A DNA stretch of 64,000 nucleotides. It comes from Neisseria sicca (lineage in GTDB: Bacteria; Pseudomonadota; Gammaproteobacteria; Burkholderiales; Neisseriaceae). The stretch spans positions 310,001-374,000 of the forward strand of contig NZ_POXG01000001.1 in the NCBI RefSeq assembly GCF_003044565.1, read 5' to 3'. The notes below the pieces were generated by a model that had not been told where the DNA came from, made no database searches, and saw nothing but the letters and a program-made list of their open reading frames with translations. The position numbers and the translations under genes were made by a program. Of this stretch, positions 18,354-26,277 are shown piece after piece (position 1 is the first letter of the stretch; each line of letters opens with the position of its first letter).

Positions 18354-19385
18354 ATGCTGCAAACCGACAACCTGACCGCCGCCCAGCCCCAGCGCATCAT
18401 CACCGCCCAAAGCATCTCCTCGCAGGAAGAGTTGCTCGAGCGCGCCCTACGCCCTAAAACACTGGACGACTATATCGGGCAAGACAAAGCCAAAGAACAG
18501 CTCGTCATCTTCATCCAAGCCGCCAAAAAACGCGGCGAAGCCCTAGACCACACCCTGCTCTTCGGCCCGCCCGGACTAGGCAAAACCACGCTGGCGCACA
18601 TCATCGCCAAAGAGCTGGGCGTCAACCTGCGCCAAACCAGCGGCCCCGTCCTCGAACGCGCCGGCGACCTTGCCGCCCTTCTGACCAACCTCGAGCCGCA
18701 CGACGTATTGTTCATCGACGAAATCCACCGCCTCAGTCCAGTCGTCGAAGAAATCCTCTACCCCGCGCTTGAAGACTACCAACTCGACATCATGATAGGC
18801 GAAGGCCCTGCCGCCCGTTCCGTCAAAATCGACCTTCCGCCCTTCACGCTCGTCGGCGCAACCACCCGTGCAGGTATGCTGACCAACCCTCTGCGCGACC
18901 GCTTCGGCATCGTTGCCCGTTTGGAGTTTTACCAAAATCAAGACCTTGCCACCATCGTCCGCCGTTCCGCACAATTACTGCAACTCGACATGGGCGAAGA
19001 AGGCGCGATGGAAGTCGCCAAACGCAGCCGAGGGACGCCCCGCATCGCCAACCGCCTGCTGCGCCGCGTACGCGATTTTGCCGATGTGAAAAACAACGGC
19101 GTAATCGATGCCGCCGTTGCCGATGCCGCTTTAAGTATGCTGGATGTGGACGCACAAGGTTTGGACGTCATGGACAGAAAATTCCTCGAAGCCATCCTGC
19201 ACAAATTCAGCGGCGGCCCCGTCGGCCTTGACAACGTTGCCGCCGCCATCGGCGAATCTACGGACACCATCGAAGACGTGATCGAGCCTTACCTTATCCA
19301 ACAAGGTTTCCTGCAACGCACCCCGCGCGGCAGAATGGCAACCGAACGCGCCTACCTGCACTTTGGCTTGAAAATGGAAAAATAA
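18354..19385 (+). CDS. ruvB: Holliday junction helicase RuvB
   Basis: A 343-residue AAA+ motor that drives branch migration of Holliday junctions with RuvA. Motifs: family start region [20 protein letters not shown], Walker [10 protein letters not shown], Walker [10 protein letters not shown], sensor [18 protein letters not shown] with the arginine finger, and the winged-helix end [21 protein letters not shown]. The frame is open 31 codons further up through the DUS hairpin, but that stretch encodes only hairpin sequence, so ATG 18354 is preferred. No clear Shine-Dalgarno is seen (CCACCGGAAAACCC). Not linked to ruvA or ruvC here. Confidence 0.97.
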   Translation: MLQTDNLTAAQPQRIITAQSISSQEELLERALRPKTLDDYIGQDKAKEQLVIFIQAAKKRGEALDHTLLFGPPGLGKTTLAHIIAKELGVNLRQTSGPVLERAGDLAALLTNLEPHDVLFIDEIHRLSPVVEEILYPALEDYQLDIMIGEGPAARSVKIDLPPFTLVGATTRAGMLTNPLRDRFGIVARLEFYQNQDLATIVRRSAQLLQLDMGEEGAMEVAKRSRGTPRIANRLLRRVRDFADVKNNGVIDAAVADAALSMLDVDAQGLDVMDRKFLEAILHKFSGGPVGLDNVAAAIGESTDTIEDVIEPYLIQQGFLQRTPRGRMATERAYLHFGLKMEK

Positions 19386-19399
19386 GTGTTGATCAACAC

Positions 19400-19446
19400 A
19401 AAAAGGTCGTCTGAAAACCCGATTTTTGGTTTTCAGACGACCTTTT
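19400..19446. terminator. DUS hairpin terminator after ruvB
   Basis: Facing uptake sequences extended to AAAACC / GGTTTT with A and T runs outside, 15 bases past the stop. Confidence 0.85.
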
Positions 19447-19549
19447 GTTATCAGCGTAGTTGGTGCGGATAGATTTTAAAGCAGAGCAAGGTAATCAAGT
19501 CTGAGAAGATACAGAGATTGAGAAACGATTTGCCAAGCAGTTCAGCACA

Positions 19550-20233
19550 TTAGACCACAGAAGCCAGTTCCGCCCTCATAGCATCAATCACCGCCTTATA
19601 GTCCGGCTTCCCAAAAATTGCCGAACCTGCCACAAAAGTATCGGCACCCGCCGCCGCGACGGCAGCGATATTGTCGGTTTTGATGCCGCCGTCCACTTCG
19701 ATGGTAATGTGCCGTCTGCTTTGCGCTTCATACTGATCGAGCATTGCCCGCACTTGACGGATTTTTTCAAGGGTATGCGGGATGAAGCTTTGCCCGCCGA
19801 AACCGGGGTTGACCGACATCAGCAATACCATGTCCAGCCTGTCCAATACGTTTTCCAAAACGTAGGTGGGAGTTGCCGGATTCAACACCAATCCTGCCTG
19901 ACAGCCCGCATCTTTAATCAGACTCAGGCTGCGGTCGATATGGCGGCTGGCTTCGGGATGAAACGTGATAATCGACGCGCCTGCTTTGGCGAACGCCTGA
20001 ATCAGATCGTCAACAGGTTCGACCATCAGATGCACATCAATCGGCACGGTGGCATAAGGTTTCAACGCCGCGCAGACCATCGGTCCGAACGTCAGGTTCG
20101 GCACATAATGATTATCCATCACGTCGAAATGAATCAAATCGGCTCCCGCTTCGATAACTTTCGTTACTTCCTCACCCAAACGGGCAAAATCGGCGGATAA
20201 GATGCTGGGCGCAATACGGAAATTGTGGTTCAT
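19550..20233 (-). CDS. rpe: Ribulose-phosphate 3-epimerase
   Basis: A 227-residue TIM-barrel enzyme that interconverts ribulose 5-phosphate and xylulose 5-phosphate in the pentose phosphate pathway. It shows [17 protein letters not shown], the metal-binding [16 protein letters not shown] and [19 protein letters not shown], and the phosphate loop VDGGIKTDN ... GSAIF. The reading frame extends 25 codons upstream, but ATG 20233 gives the family start [10 protein letters not shown]. Size is standard. It stands alone with an AT-rich divergent promoter region on its upstream side. Confidence 0.95.
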   Translation of the reverse strand: MNHNFRIAPSILSADFARLGEEVTKVIEAGADLIHFDVMDNHYVPNLTFGPMVCAALKPYATVPIDVHLMVEPVDDLIQAFAKAGASIITFHPEASRHIDRSLSLIKDAGCQAGLVLNPATPTYVLENVLDRLDMVLLMSVNPGFGGQSFIPHTLEKIRQVRAMLDQYEAQSRRHITIEVDGGIKTDNIAAVAAAGADTFVAGSAIFGKPDYKAVIDAMRAELASVV

Positions 20234-20488
20234 AGAAATCCAGTCGGATGGTGTGGTTTGATAAACGGATAATTTTTCATATTCTACCACCAACGCCTCA
20301 CGCAACACTAACTATGCATTGTTAATATTTAACAAAAGTAAGCATATGCATAGATAATTATTGGTTAACGATATGTTTTGACAGAAATAAAATAAAGATA
20401 TGAAGTTAACAAAAGTTAACTGGAGGGATACTGCCTTTCACACGCTAATCGGGTATATTTGCGCGGTTACGGAAACTAGGAAAACACT

Positions 20489-20917
20489 GTGTCTGCTGGA
20501 TTCAAATCTTATTTACCCCTCTGTGCATTATCAGTTGCGCTACTGATGGCTGTCAGCCCTGCGCACGCCGGTCCCCAATATATCAAGCTGGACGATTTTC
20601 AAGCCAATTGCGACATCCGCTCCCTTAATCTGACGCAAGACCAACACAATGCCTTGCGCCGTATCCGTAATGATTACAAACAGGCATCGGACAAGGCATA
20701 CCGCAAACTTGTCCGCACAGACCGCAACCGCCGCCAAGTCATTATGAAAATCCTTGCGGCAGATAATTTCGATCAAAACAACGCGCGCGATTATGTCGAA
20801 ACCCGCTACTTGTCGAGCATGGATTTTGCCGTAGAAGAATTAGAAATCCAACACCGCTTCTACCACCTGCTCAATCCGCGCCAACGTCAGCTTTGGCTCT
20901 CTTCCTGCCTTCGCTGA
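20489..20917 (+). CDS. Spy/CpxP-like periplasmic protein, 142 aa
   Basis: The protein starts at a GTG, has a signal peptide over residues 1-27 (LCALSVALLMAVSPAHA), and then an all-helical mature part with an LTxxQ-type motif (LNLTQDQHNALRRIRNDYKQ) that marks the Spy/CpxP family of periplasmic chaperone-like proteins. A second weaker motif is LNPRQRQLW near the end. Cysteines near residues 42 and 140 may pair. Spy and CpxP respond to envelope stress; such a role here is inference. The AT-rich 180-base leader has two GTTAAC boxes in TGAAGTTAACAAAAGTTAAC and a TATATT that may be the -10. Confidence 0.6.
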   Translation: MSAGFKSYLPLCALSVALLMAVSPAHAGPQYIKLDDFQANCDIRSLNLTQDQHNALRRIRNDYKQASDKAYRKLVRTDRNRRQVIMKILAADNFDQNNARDYVETRYLSSMDFAVEELEIQHRFYHLLNPRQRQLWLSSCLR

Positions 20918-20965
20918 CATATCGCTTTCCTGATTTACCGTACAAAAAGGTCGTCTGAAATCCTT

Positions 20966-21405
20966 GAACTGCACTTTGCGAGTTGGACATCCCCTCCAAC
21001 TCATAAAGTGCAGTTTTTTATGATCCAATATACATTACACTCCAAATACCAAGCCGTACTCCACTACCTGTGCATACACAGCCAACAACGAAATGGGGGG
21101 AAGAAATGCTGCCCAAAGCCGCTAACCGGCTGACAGGCAAAGAAGCGATACTTCATTCCGACCAAAGCGTGTTTTACCGTACGCTCAGATATAAGCAATT
21201 GCTTACGGAACATTCCATAATTCAAAGCATGTCGCGTAAGGCGAACTGTTGGGACAATGCGCCAATGGAAGTTTCTTTGCCACGTTGAAGTCGGGGCGTT
21301 TTTATAGCGTTGCGGTTTAACAAGGAGAAAACCGACAACAAACCCACTACTTCCACTGCAACCAAATCGGCATTCCAAGAGAGATGACCGATAAAGACGA
21401 TAATC
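20966..21405 (+). mobile_element. Internally deleted IS3-family (IS150-like) relic
   Basis: A frame starting at 21020 encodes MIQYTLHSKYQAVLHYL, the typical first helix of IS150-type OrfA, but breaks off after about 28 codons. From 21106 another frame encodes the end of the OrfB integrase (ILHSDQSVFYRT ... SMSRKANCWDNAPME), where HSDQ holds the second catalytic Asp region and NCWDNAPME leads to the catalytic Glu. Further frameshifts follow (SFFATLKSGRFYSVAV in another frame). Most of the middle of the element is missing. The stem at 20967-21013 (ACTGCACTTT ... AAAGTGCAG) may be an old end or a terminator. Not mobile. Confidence 0.7.
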
Positions 21406-21410
21406 TCTTA

Positions 21411-21517
21411 TATAGTGGATTAAATTTAAATCAGGACAAGGCGACAAAGCCGCAGACAGTACAAATAGTACGGCAAGGCGAGGCAACGCCGTACTGGTTT
21501 AAATTTAATCCACTATA
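21411..21517. repeat. Short Correia element (CREE), 107 bp
   Basis: Same ends as the full-length element near cca but lacking the 50-bp internal block. The arms TATAGTGGATTAAATTTAAA and their inverse are nearly perfect. It joins the IS relic directly to the truncated RHS fragment, so it may lie at or near a recombination breakpoint. Confidence 0.9.
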
Positions 21518-21518
21518 G

Positions 21519-22353
21519 TTCGGCGACTATACCGGCTGGGGTCGTCTGAAAGAGGAAACAAAGGTGTCGGATTGCGCTTACCAACCCTTCTGCCTGCAAA
21601 ACCAGTATGCCGACCGTGAGACAGGGCTGCATTACAACTTCTTCGGGCATTATGAGCCCGAGTGCGGGCGATTTATCAGACAGGATCCGATTAGGTTAGA
21701 GGGCGAAACGAATCTATACAGTTTTGCTTCTAATGTGGAGATCTGGATTGATCCTTTGGGGCTTTTTGCCTTTGCAAGCCCTCTTATAATAAAAGGTGGT
21801 GCAATTATAAAAGGTCTTTTTATTTGTAGCTTCAGCAGCAGTTAGATATGCTGGCAGTAAAGCTATTAAGATCGCACAGTCTCAATCACAAACTAAAGCG
21901 CAAGCTATTGCCAAGCCTGTACCACCTACCATAGCTCAAAATAACGCCAATAAAAAAGGCTGTGGAAAATGTACTCGTACGGATACTGGTATAGTGGGGG
22001 CTGAAGCAGGTACCCCTATGCCACCTGATGACGATGATGACAATGATGAGAAGAAAAATGAAAAAAGCTCTATTGATAATATAGTTAAAGATAAAAATGG
22101 AAATTATATTGAAAAAGTTAATAAAGGAGCAACCGAAAATATCAGAACAGTCTCAAAACAAGAATTTAACAATATAAGAAAAGAACTATTAAAAAATTCA
22201 AAAAAAGTTAGAGAATATAGTAACTGCATAGGAACTTGGGACGAATTACCAAATGGCGATAAATTTGGTATTAGGCACTCGTCAAGACATAGTGAAATAC
22301 TGGATTGCAATGCCAAAGTGCTTCCACGAGATTTTAAAATCCATCAAAAATAA
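21519..22353 (+). pseudogene. RHS C-terminal fragment with toxin tail, frameshifted
   Basis: The frame opens without a start directly after the CREE and reads the RHS-associated core end: GDYTGWGRLKEET, QNQYADRETGLHYNFFGHYEPE, GRFIRQDPIRLEGETNLYSFASN and WIDPLGL, the point where variable toxin tails begin. A frameshift near the T-run at 21817-21825 breaks the tail; in the next frame it continues as VASAAVRYAGSKAIKIAQ through a GCGKC pair and an acidic stretch (PPDDDDDND) to an AT-rich end with GTWDELPNGDKFGIRHSSRHSE. The final domain resembles RHS tail toxins in layout but I cannot place its family. The N-terminal RHS shell is absent, so this is a silent tail cassette or debris. Confidence 0.75.
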
Positions 22354-22376
22354 TATAACATTAGGAGATTTTTATT

Positions 22377-22751
22377 ATGCATAACCCTAGAGAACATATA
22401 TATATTGATAAAAAGTTAAAAGCTAAAGGATACTGCGATTTAAACGATTATATTGATAAAAGGAGTAACGAAATATTAGATGATGAAGTTTGGCTATGGA
22501 GAACCAAGATTGGAATACAAGATGATTTTCCTGAATCATCAAATTGCGAGATTATTGAAATATTAAGGGATGTAATGACTAGCATTGTAAAAAAGGGAGG
22601 AGTTATCTGTGATTATTCCAATGGAAAAGCAACACATATAATAAAAAAATATGATGACTTATCCTCCCCATTACTAATATCGGATATTGTTAATTTCTTG
22701 CTTCTCAATCCTGACTATGGAAGTGATGGAAATGGTATTTGGTATGAATAA
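22377..22751 (+). CDS. Candidate immunity protein for the RHS tail, 124 aa
   Basis: The start follows the toxin tail stop by 23 bases and has TAGGAG at good spacing. The 124-residue protein is soluble, acidic and AT-rich in coding, and belongs to no family I can name. Position directly after an RHS toxin tail is the usual place of the cognate immunity gene, and small size and composition fit. If expressed, it could still protect against a sibling strain carrying the intact toxin. The function is inferred from context only. Confidence 0.6.
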   Translation: MHNPREHIYIDKKLKAKGYCDLNDYIDKRSNEILDDEVWLWRTKIGIQDDFPESSNCEIIEILRDVMTSIVKKGGVICDYSNGKATHIIKKYDDLSSPLLISDIVNFLLLNPDYGSDGNGIWYE

Positions 22752-22962
22752 CAAACCTTTAGTAAATCCCCCCCTAGCAAACCATAGCCTATATGTAGAG
22801 TGCGTGTCCCAAGGCACGTACGTAGTTTTTTACTCCAAATTATTTATAAAGTGCAAAAAGGTCGTCTGAAACCGCCAAACGGTGTTTTCAGCAAGCGTAG
22901 GTTGGATTGAGACTCAAAAAAACATCAAGGTTATCTAAAATCAATTTTCAGACGACCTTCTC

Positions 22963-23058
22963 TATCATTTTTATCCAAACAATACTGGAGGAGGTATGGA
23001 TGGAAATCGGTCAGCTATCAGCAATGGCTTTCCGCAATGGATCAAGACGACGAATTAA
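22963..23058 (+). pseudogene. Orphan toxin-tail end fragment
   Basis: Immediately after an uptake sequence (22946-22957) a frame reads YHFYPNNTGGGMDGNRS, then AISNGFPQWIKTTN and TAA, followed 35 bases later by a small gene. It looks like the last 30 codons of a polymorphic toxin, left behind with its partner gene, and the DUS may mark the recombination edge. No start codon or upstream domain is present. Family unknown. Confidence 0.4.
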
Positions 23059-23093
23059 AATTAGATTTAAAAATAGTTATAAAGGAAATGTTT

Positions 23094-23624
23094 ATGAAAA
23101 AAATAAATGATATTTTTATTGGGCAGAATTTTTCTTTACCCAACAATTTTTTAATACCAAAGTATGATACTTTTTTGTTCTTTGATTTTGGTCTTGGAAT
23201 GGATTTAGAGTTTCTTGAGGAATTTTCTGACTTGTTAGATTTAGGTGGCTTTAATAAGCAAGTTAATGTTTTAGACTGTGATTTTAATATTGTTGTGGAA
23301 AACTGGATTCTTGAGCATGATAATTTAATAAAAAATATACGAAAAATAACAGGCATTACGAATGATTATGGCAACGGTGGAGTTATTATGGCAGATACTG
23401 ATTTAAATTGGGTTGCGGTTCAGGATATCCCTATTAATTGGGGTGTTTTTGCATTTCAAAGTTCAAAAAAAGAATCTATAAGATTATTCCATATGATGGA
23501 TAGAGATTGGTTTGTAGACATTGAAAGATTTAAGGCTATGGAGAAGGTATTAATAAGAGAGTTTGGAGAGGAGTTTATAAATATCTTATTAAGCAATTAT
23601 GCTAATATTCGCAGCAAGCTGTAG
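23094..23624 (+). CDS. Candidate immunity protein, 176 aa
   Basis: The frame is open from 23037, but ATG 23094 has AAAGGA seven bases before it and avoids the overlapping toxin-tail frame. The protein is acidic, soluble, very AT-rich in coding and without known motifs; FFDFGLGMDLEFLEEFSDLLDL and WGVFAFQSSKKESIRLF are notable hydrophobic-acidic stretches. Its place right behind an orphan toxin end suggests an immunity protein kept after loss of the toxin. I do not recognise a family. Confidence 0.55.
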   Translation: MKKINDIFIGQNFSLPNNFLIPKYDTFLFFDFGLGMDLEFLEEFSDLLDLGGFNKQVNVLDCDFNIVVENWILEHDNLIKNIRKITGITNDYGNGGVIMADTDLNWVAVQDIPINWGVFAFQSSKKESIRLFHMMDRDWFVDIERFKAMEKVLIREFGEEFINILLSNYANIRSKL

Positions 23625-23709
23625 CCTTCGTAGGTAGGTTGTGTGCGGTACACACGTATCATATCAACAAAGCCCCACCCTAATCATCTTCAATACCGGT
23701 TAAACCGCC

Positions 23710-24555
23710 ATGATCTCTACCCTCCGCCTACGCATCTGCCTCGATCTCATTGAAACCGAATTTCTCCACAACAGCAAATAGTATTCAAGCGAGCTTTACG
23801 ATGCCCACCAACGCGCTTGGGGCTATATACTCTGCCCCAAGAGTGAATGGACGCAAACCCATACCACTCCGCACTATCCGCCCGGCAGCGATTTACTTAC
23901 CCTACTCTCAGCGCGCAATTTCCTCGCACCATACACGGCGGATTATGTCCAAGAAGCACACGAATCAACCTTTTTCCATGCATTGGCACAATATGATGTC
24001 AAACTGCCGGAAGCATTTGTCCGATACCGCCAAATGCGATTAAACGATATAGGCGAAATTCAACTGATTACGCCCGAACAGCTGGCCGAGTTAAAAGCAT
24101 ACTCAGGATTTGAAAGCATTTTGGTAGAAGATTGGTACGATGAAATAGAACTGTTCGAGCGCGTTCCGACTCAAGAAATCATATTCAAATCTCTGGATTT
24201 TTTAGACCGGTACGTCCGCCCCTACAGCCAAAGCCACTTGATGTTGTTCGACTACCCTTCTGCTACCCGCGCCTTTTTCCAAGGCCAGATTTCCTCTGTT
24301 GAATTAGCAGATAAATGCATACTGCATTGGCAGTATCATAATGATCAATTCAAAAATGTCCCACATTTACGTCGCCAAGACTCTGCCATGGGCTTTTTCC
24401 TGTGGGAGGCAGCATGGAACGAAGAATTGGCCGACCAAGAGGGTGTGCAAGACCCGCCGTTTTTCTATTTCCTCGACAACCTTACCAAAATCAATGCAGG
24501 ACTTGCTCTACAATGGCGGGATTTTGTTGCGCCGTTGCTGGGCGGGTATTCGTAA
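23710..24555 (+). pseudogene. Hypothetical protein gene interrupted by an in-frame stop
   Basis: From ATG 23710 the frame reads 23 codons (MISTLRLRICLDLIETEF...) and hits TAG at 23779-23781, then continues open for 257 codons to 24555 in the same frame. The downstream part (SSELYDAHQRAWGYILCPKSEW onwards) is clearly protein-like before the first internal ATG at 23983, so the gene is probably a 281-codon orphan inactivated by a nonsense change. GC content is like the core genome, unlike its island neighbours. No known domain is seen. Confidence 0.55.
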
Positions 24556-24719
24556 ATGGCCCCGCACCAACTCGACCATACCGTACTTTTCAGACGACCT
24601 ATTTGGGTTCGAGCAAAGTGAACGTGCAAAGTCATCTGAAGACGATGCAGGAAAAGGTAAAGGGGGACTATTTTGCCAAGGTCTCTATTTAGCCAAAATA
24701 GTCTTAGAAAAATACAAAA

Positions 24720-24763
24720 AGGTCGTCTGAAAACAGAAACCCAATCCTGTTTTCAGACGACCT
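24720..24763. terminator. DUS hairpin terminator after slyD
   Basis: Facing uptake sequences extended by AAAACAG / CTGTTTT, 23 bases beyond the slyD stop on the minus strand. Confidence 0.8.
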
Positions 24764-24785
24764 CTTAGATTGTCAATCAACTTAA

Positions 24786-25265
24786 TTAGTGATGATGACC
24801 GTGCGGGCCATGAACGTGGCCGTGTGCGATTTCTTCTTCAGTCGCATCGCGTACGCCGTCAACCGTTGCTTTAAACAAAATTTTCATGCCGGCAAGCGGA
24901 TGGTTGCCGTCTACTACGGCTTTGCCGTCCGCTACGTCGGTTACGCGGTAAATCAATACGTCGCCAGTTTCAGGATCATCGGCTTCAAACATCATGCCTA
25001 CTTCAACATCGACAGGGAATGCGTTGACATCTTCAATACGTACCAGGCTAGAATCCTGCTCGCCGAACGCATCATCGGGAGACAGCGCTACTTCAACTGT
25101 ATCGCCGACATCTTTCTCGTGCAAAGCCTCTTCCACCAAAGGGAAAATGCCGTCATATCCGCCGTGCAGATAGACAATGGGTTCTTCGGTTTTGTCCAGC
25201 AGTTGGTTGTCTGCATCGTACATTTCATAGTGAAGCGAAACCACGGAATTTTTTTCAATAGCCAT
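24786..25265 (-). CDS. slyD: FKBP-type peptidyl-prolyl isomerase SlyD
   Basis: A 159-residue cytosolic prolyl isomerase and chaperone. It shows the split FKBP fold with an inserted-in-flap domain: VVSLHYEMYDADNQLLDKTEEPIVYLHG, then GDTVEVALSPDDAFGE, the IF domain around residues 75-125, and GNHPLAGMKILFKATV. The tail GHVHGPHGHHH is His-rich, as in SlyD proteins that deliver nickel, though shorter and without the Cys-rich part of E. coli SlyD. AAGGATAAGAA precedes the ATG. It is a single gene. Confidence 0.93.
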   Translation of the reverse strand: MAIEKNSVVSLHYEMYDADNQLLDKTEEPIVYLHGGYDGIFPLVEEALHEKDVGDTVEVALSPDDAFGEQDSSLVRIEDVNAFPVDVEVGMMFEADDPETGDVLIYRVTDVADGKAVVDGNHPLAGMKILFKATVDGVRDATEEEIAHGHVHGPHGHHH

Positions 25266-25831
25266 TTCTTATCCTTTAATCATGACTGTTCATCAAAACA
25301 GGTTTTCTTTATTGACAACCCTCTGCCAACAAATCTAAAACATTCTAACACACAGCCGTCATGTGCGGAGATTTATCGCAACATTATTAAACATAACAAT
25401 TATAAAATTTTACAAACAATAATTAACCTAAATCATACAAAAGCGTAAAATTTGATAATTTTTATAACAGTGTAACTTTTTTACAACTTTTACTTTTATG
25501 CGTAACAATTGCTCACATTTCATTCAAACCAATTGAAAACAAAGGCTCATCGCGCATTATTTAAATATAAACACATGAAATAAATAAATTTTACTATACA
25601 ATTTATTTCAAATGTACATTGAATAACAGCCAATGCGGATTAGTTTCACCCCCGTCTTTCGACCATTTCAGATTGATTAAAAATTACTAATTCGTCCGTA
25701 TCGTTGCACCGAAGCACCCTGTGGGGCATAATGCAGGAAATTCAGCAATGAATTTTTACTCTAAATGAAACGACTGATATGTCGTTTTGTTGTTTTGTTC
25801 TACTTAAATCGATTTAAAGAAGGTTCTCAAA
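25266..25831. other. Long AT-rich intergenic region between slyD and a lipoprotein gene
   Basis: About 566 bp with no convincing reading frame. The left half is the slyD leader. Near 25573-25611 a TGAAATAAAT ... TTATTTCA inverted repeat could be a regulator site or chance in AT-rich DNA. The right part contains the promoter and hairpin described separately. No tRNA or known riboswitch was recognised. Confidence 0.5.
25704..25732 (+). promoter_or_regulatory. Sigma-70 promoter for the Ala/Ser-rich lipoprotein
   Basis: TTGCAC, a 17-base spacer and CATAAT give a good promoter 100 bases before the start. The leader it would produce contains a small hairpin, AAACGAC pairing with GTCGTTT at 25768-25787, followed by a T-rich run; this could be a stabilising 5' stem or an attenuator. 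Confidence 0.6.
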
Positions 25832-26143
25832 ATGAAAAAATCTCTGATTGCTGCTGCTCTGTTATCTTTGGCTTTGGCTGCTTGTAACAAAGGCGCTGAT
25901 ACTGCTGCTCCTACCGCTTCCGGTGCTTCTGAAACTGCTGCTTCTGCCGCTTCTTCTGCAACTGGTGCTACTTCTGCCGCTTCCTCTGCAACTGAAGCCG
26001 CTTCTGCAGCTAACACCGCTGCTTCTGCTGCCAACACTGCCGCTTCTGCAGCTAATACCGCTGCTTCTGCTGCAACTGGTGCTGCTTCTGCTGCCAGCTC
26101 AGCTGCTGCTTCTGCCGCTTCTGCCGCTTCTGCTGCAAAATAA
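25832..26143 (+). CDS. Ala/Ser-rich repeat lipoprotein, 103 aa
   Basis: A lipoprotein signal peptide with lipobox LAAC (Cys18) is followed by about 85 residues made almost only of Ala, Ser and Thr. Residues 56-90 are five consecutive heptads, three of them exactly AASAANT, so an alanine-rich amphipathic helix or coiled coil is likely. No catalytic domain is present. It resembles in style the short helical surface lipoproteins of Neisseria, but I cannot name it. AAGAAGG precedes the start. The 21-bp DNA repeats could change in number by slippage. A strong hairpin terminator follows. Confidence 0.75.
   Translation: MKKSLIAAALLSLALAACNKGADTAAPTASGASETAASAASSATGATSAASSATEAASAANTAASAANTAASAANTAASAATGAASAASSAAASAASAASAAK
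25997..26101 (+). repeat. 21-bp tandem repeats coding heptads
   Basis: Five tandem 21-bp units coding AASAANT (three), AASAATG and AASAASS. Units differ mainly at third codon positions, so they are old enough to have drifted, but the repeat could still vary in copy number. Confidence 0.75.
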
Positions 26144-26156
26144 TATTTTTACAGTT

Positions 26157-26191
26157 AAAAAAGCAGGATACGGATTGTATCCTGCTTTTTT
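26157..26191. terminator. Hairpin terminator of the lipoprotein gene
   Basis: AAAAAAGCAGGATAC pairs with GTATCCTGCTTTTTT around a short loop. It is a canonical intrinsic terminator 14 bases past the stop and does not use an uptake sequence. Confidence 0.9.
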
Positions 26192-26277
26192 GTTTTTCAG
26201 ACGACCTTTACCGTTTTTCGCTCCTCTTATTCCGCTATATAATTCCCGTACACATATAAACCATTCCTGCTCGCGCC

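Noticed and set aside
20966..21013. Intact IS terminal inverted repeat pair
   Set aside because: Only one possible end was found; the stem itself could equally be a terminator, so no complete element boundary is claimed.
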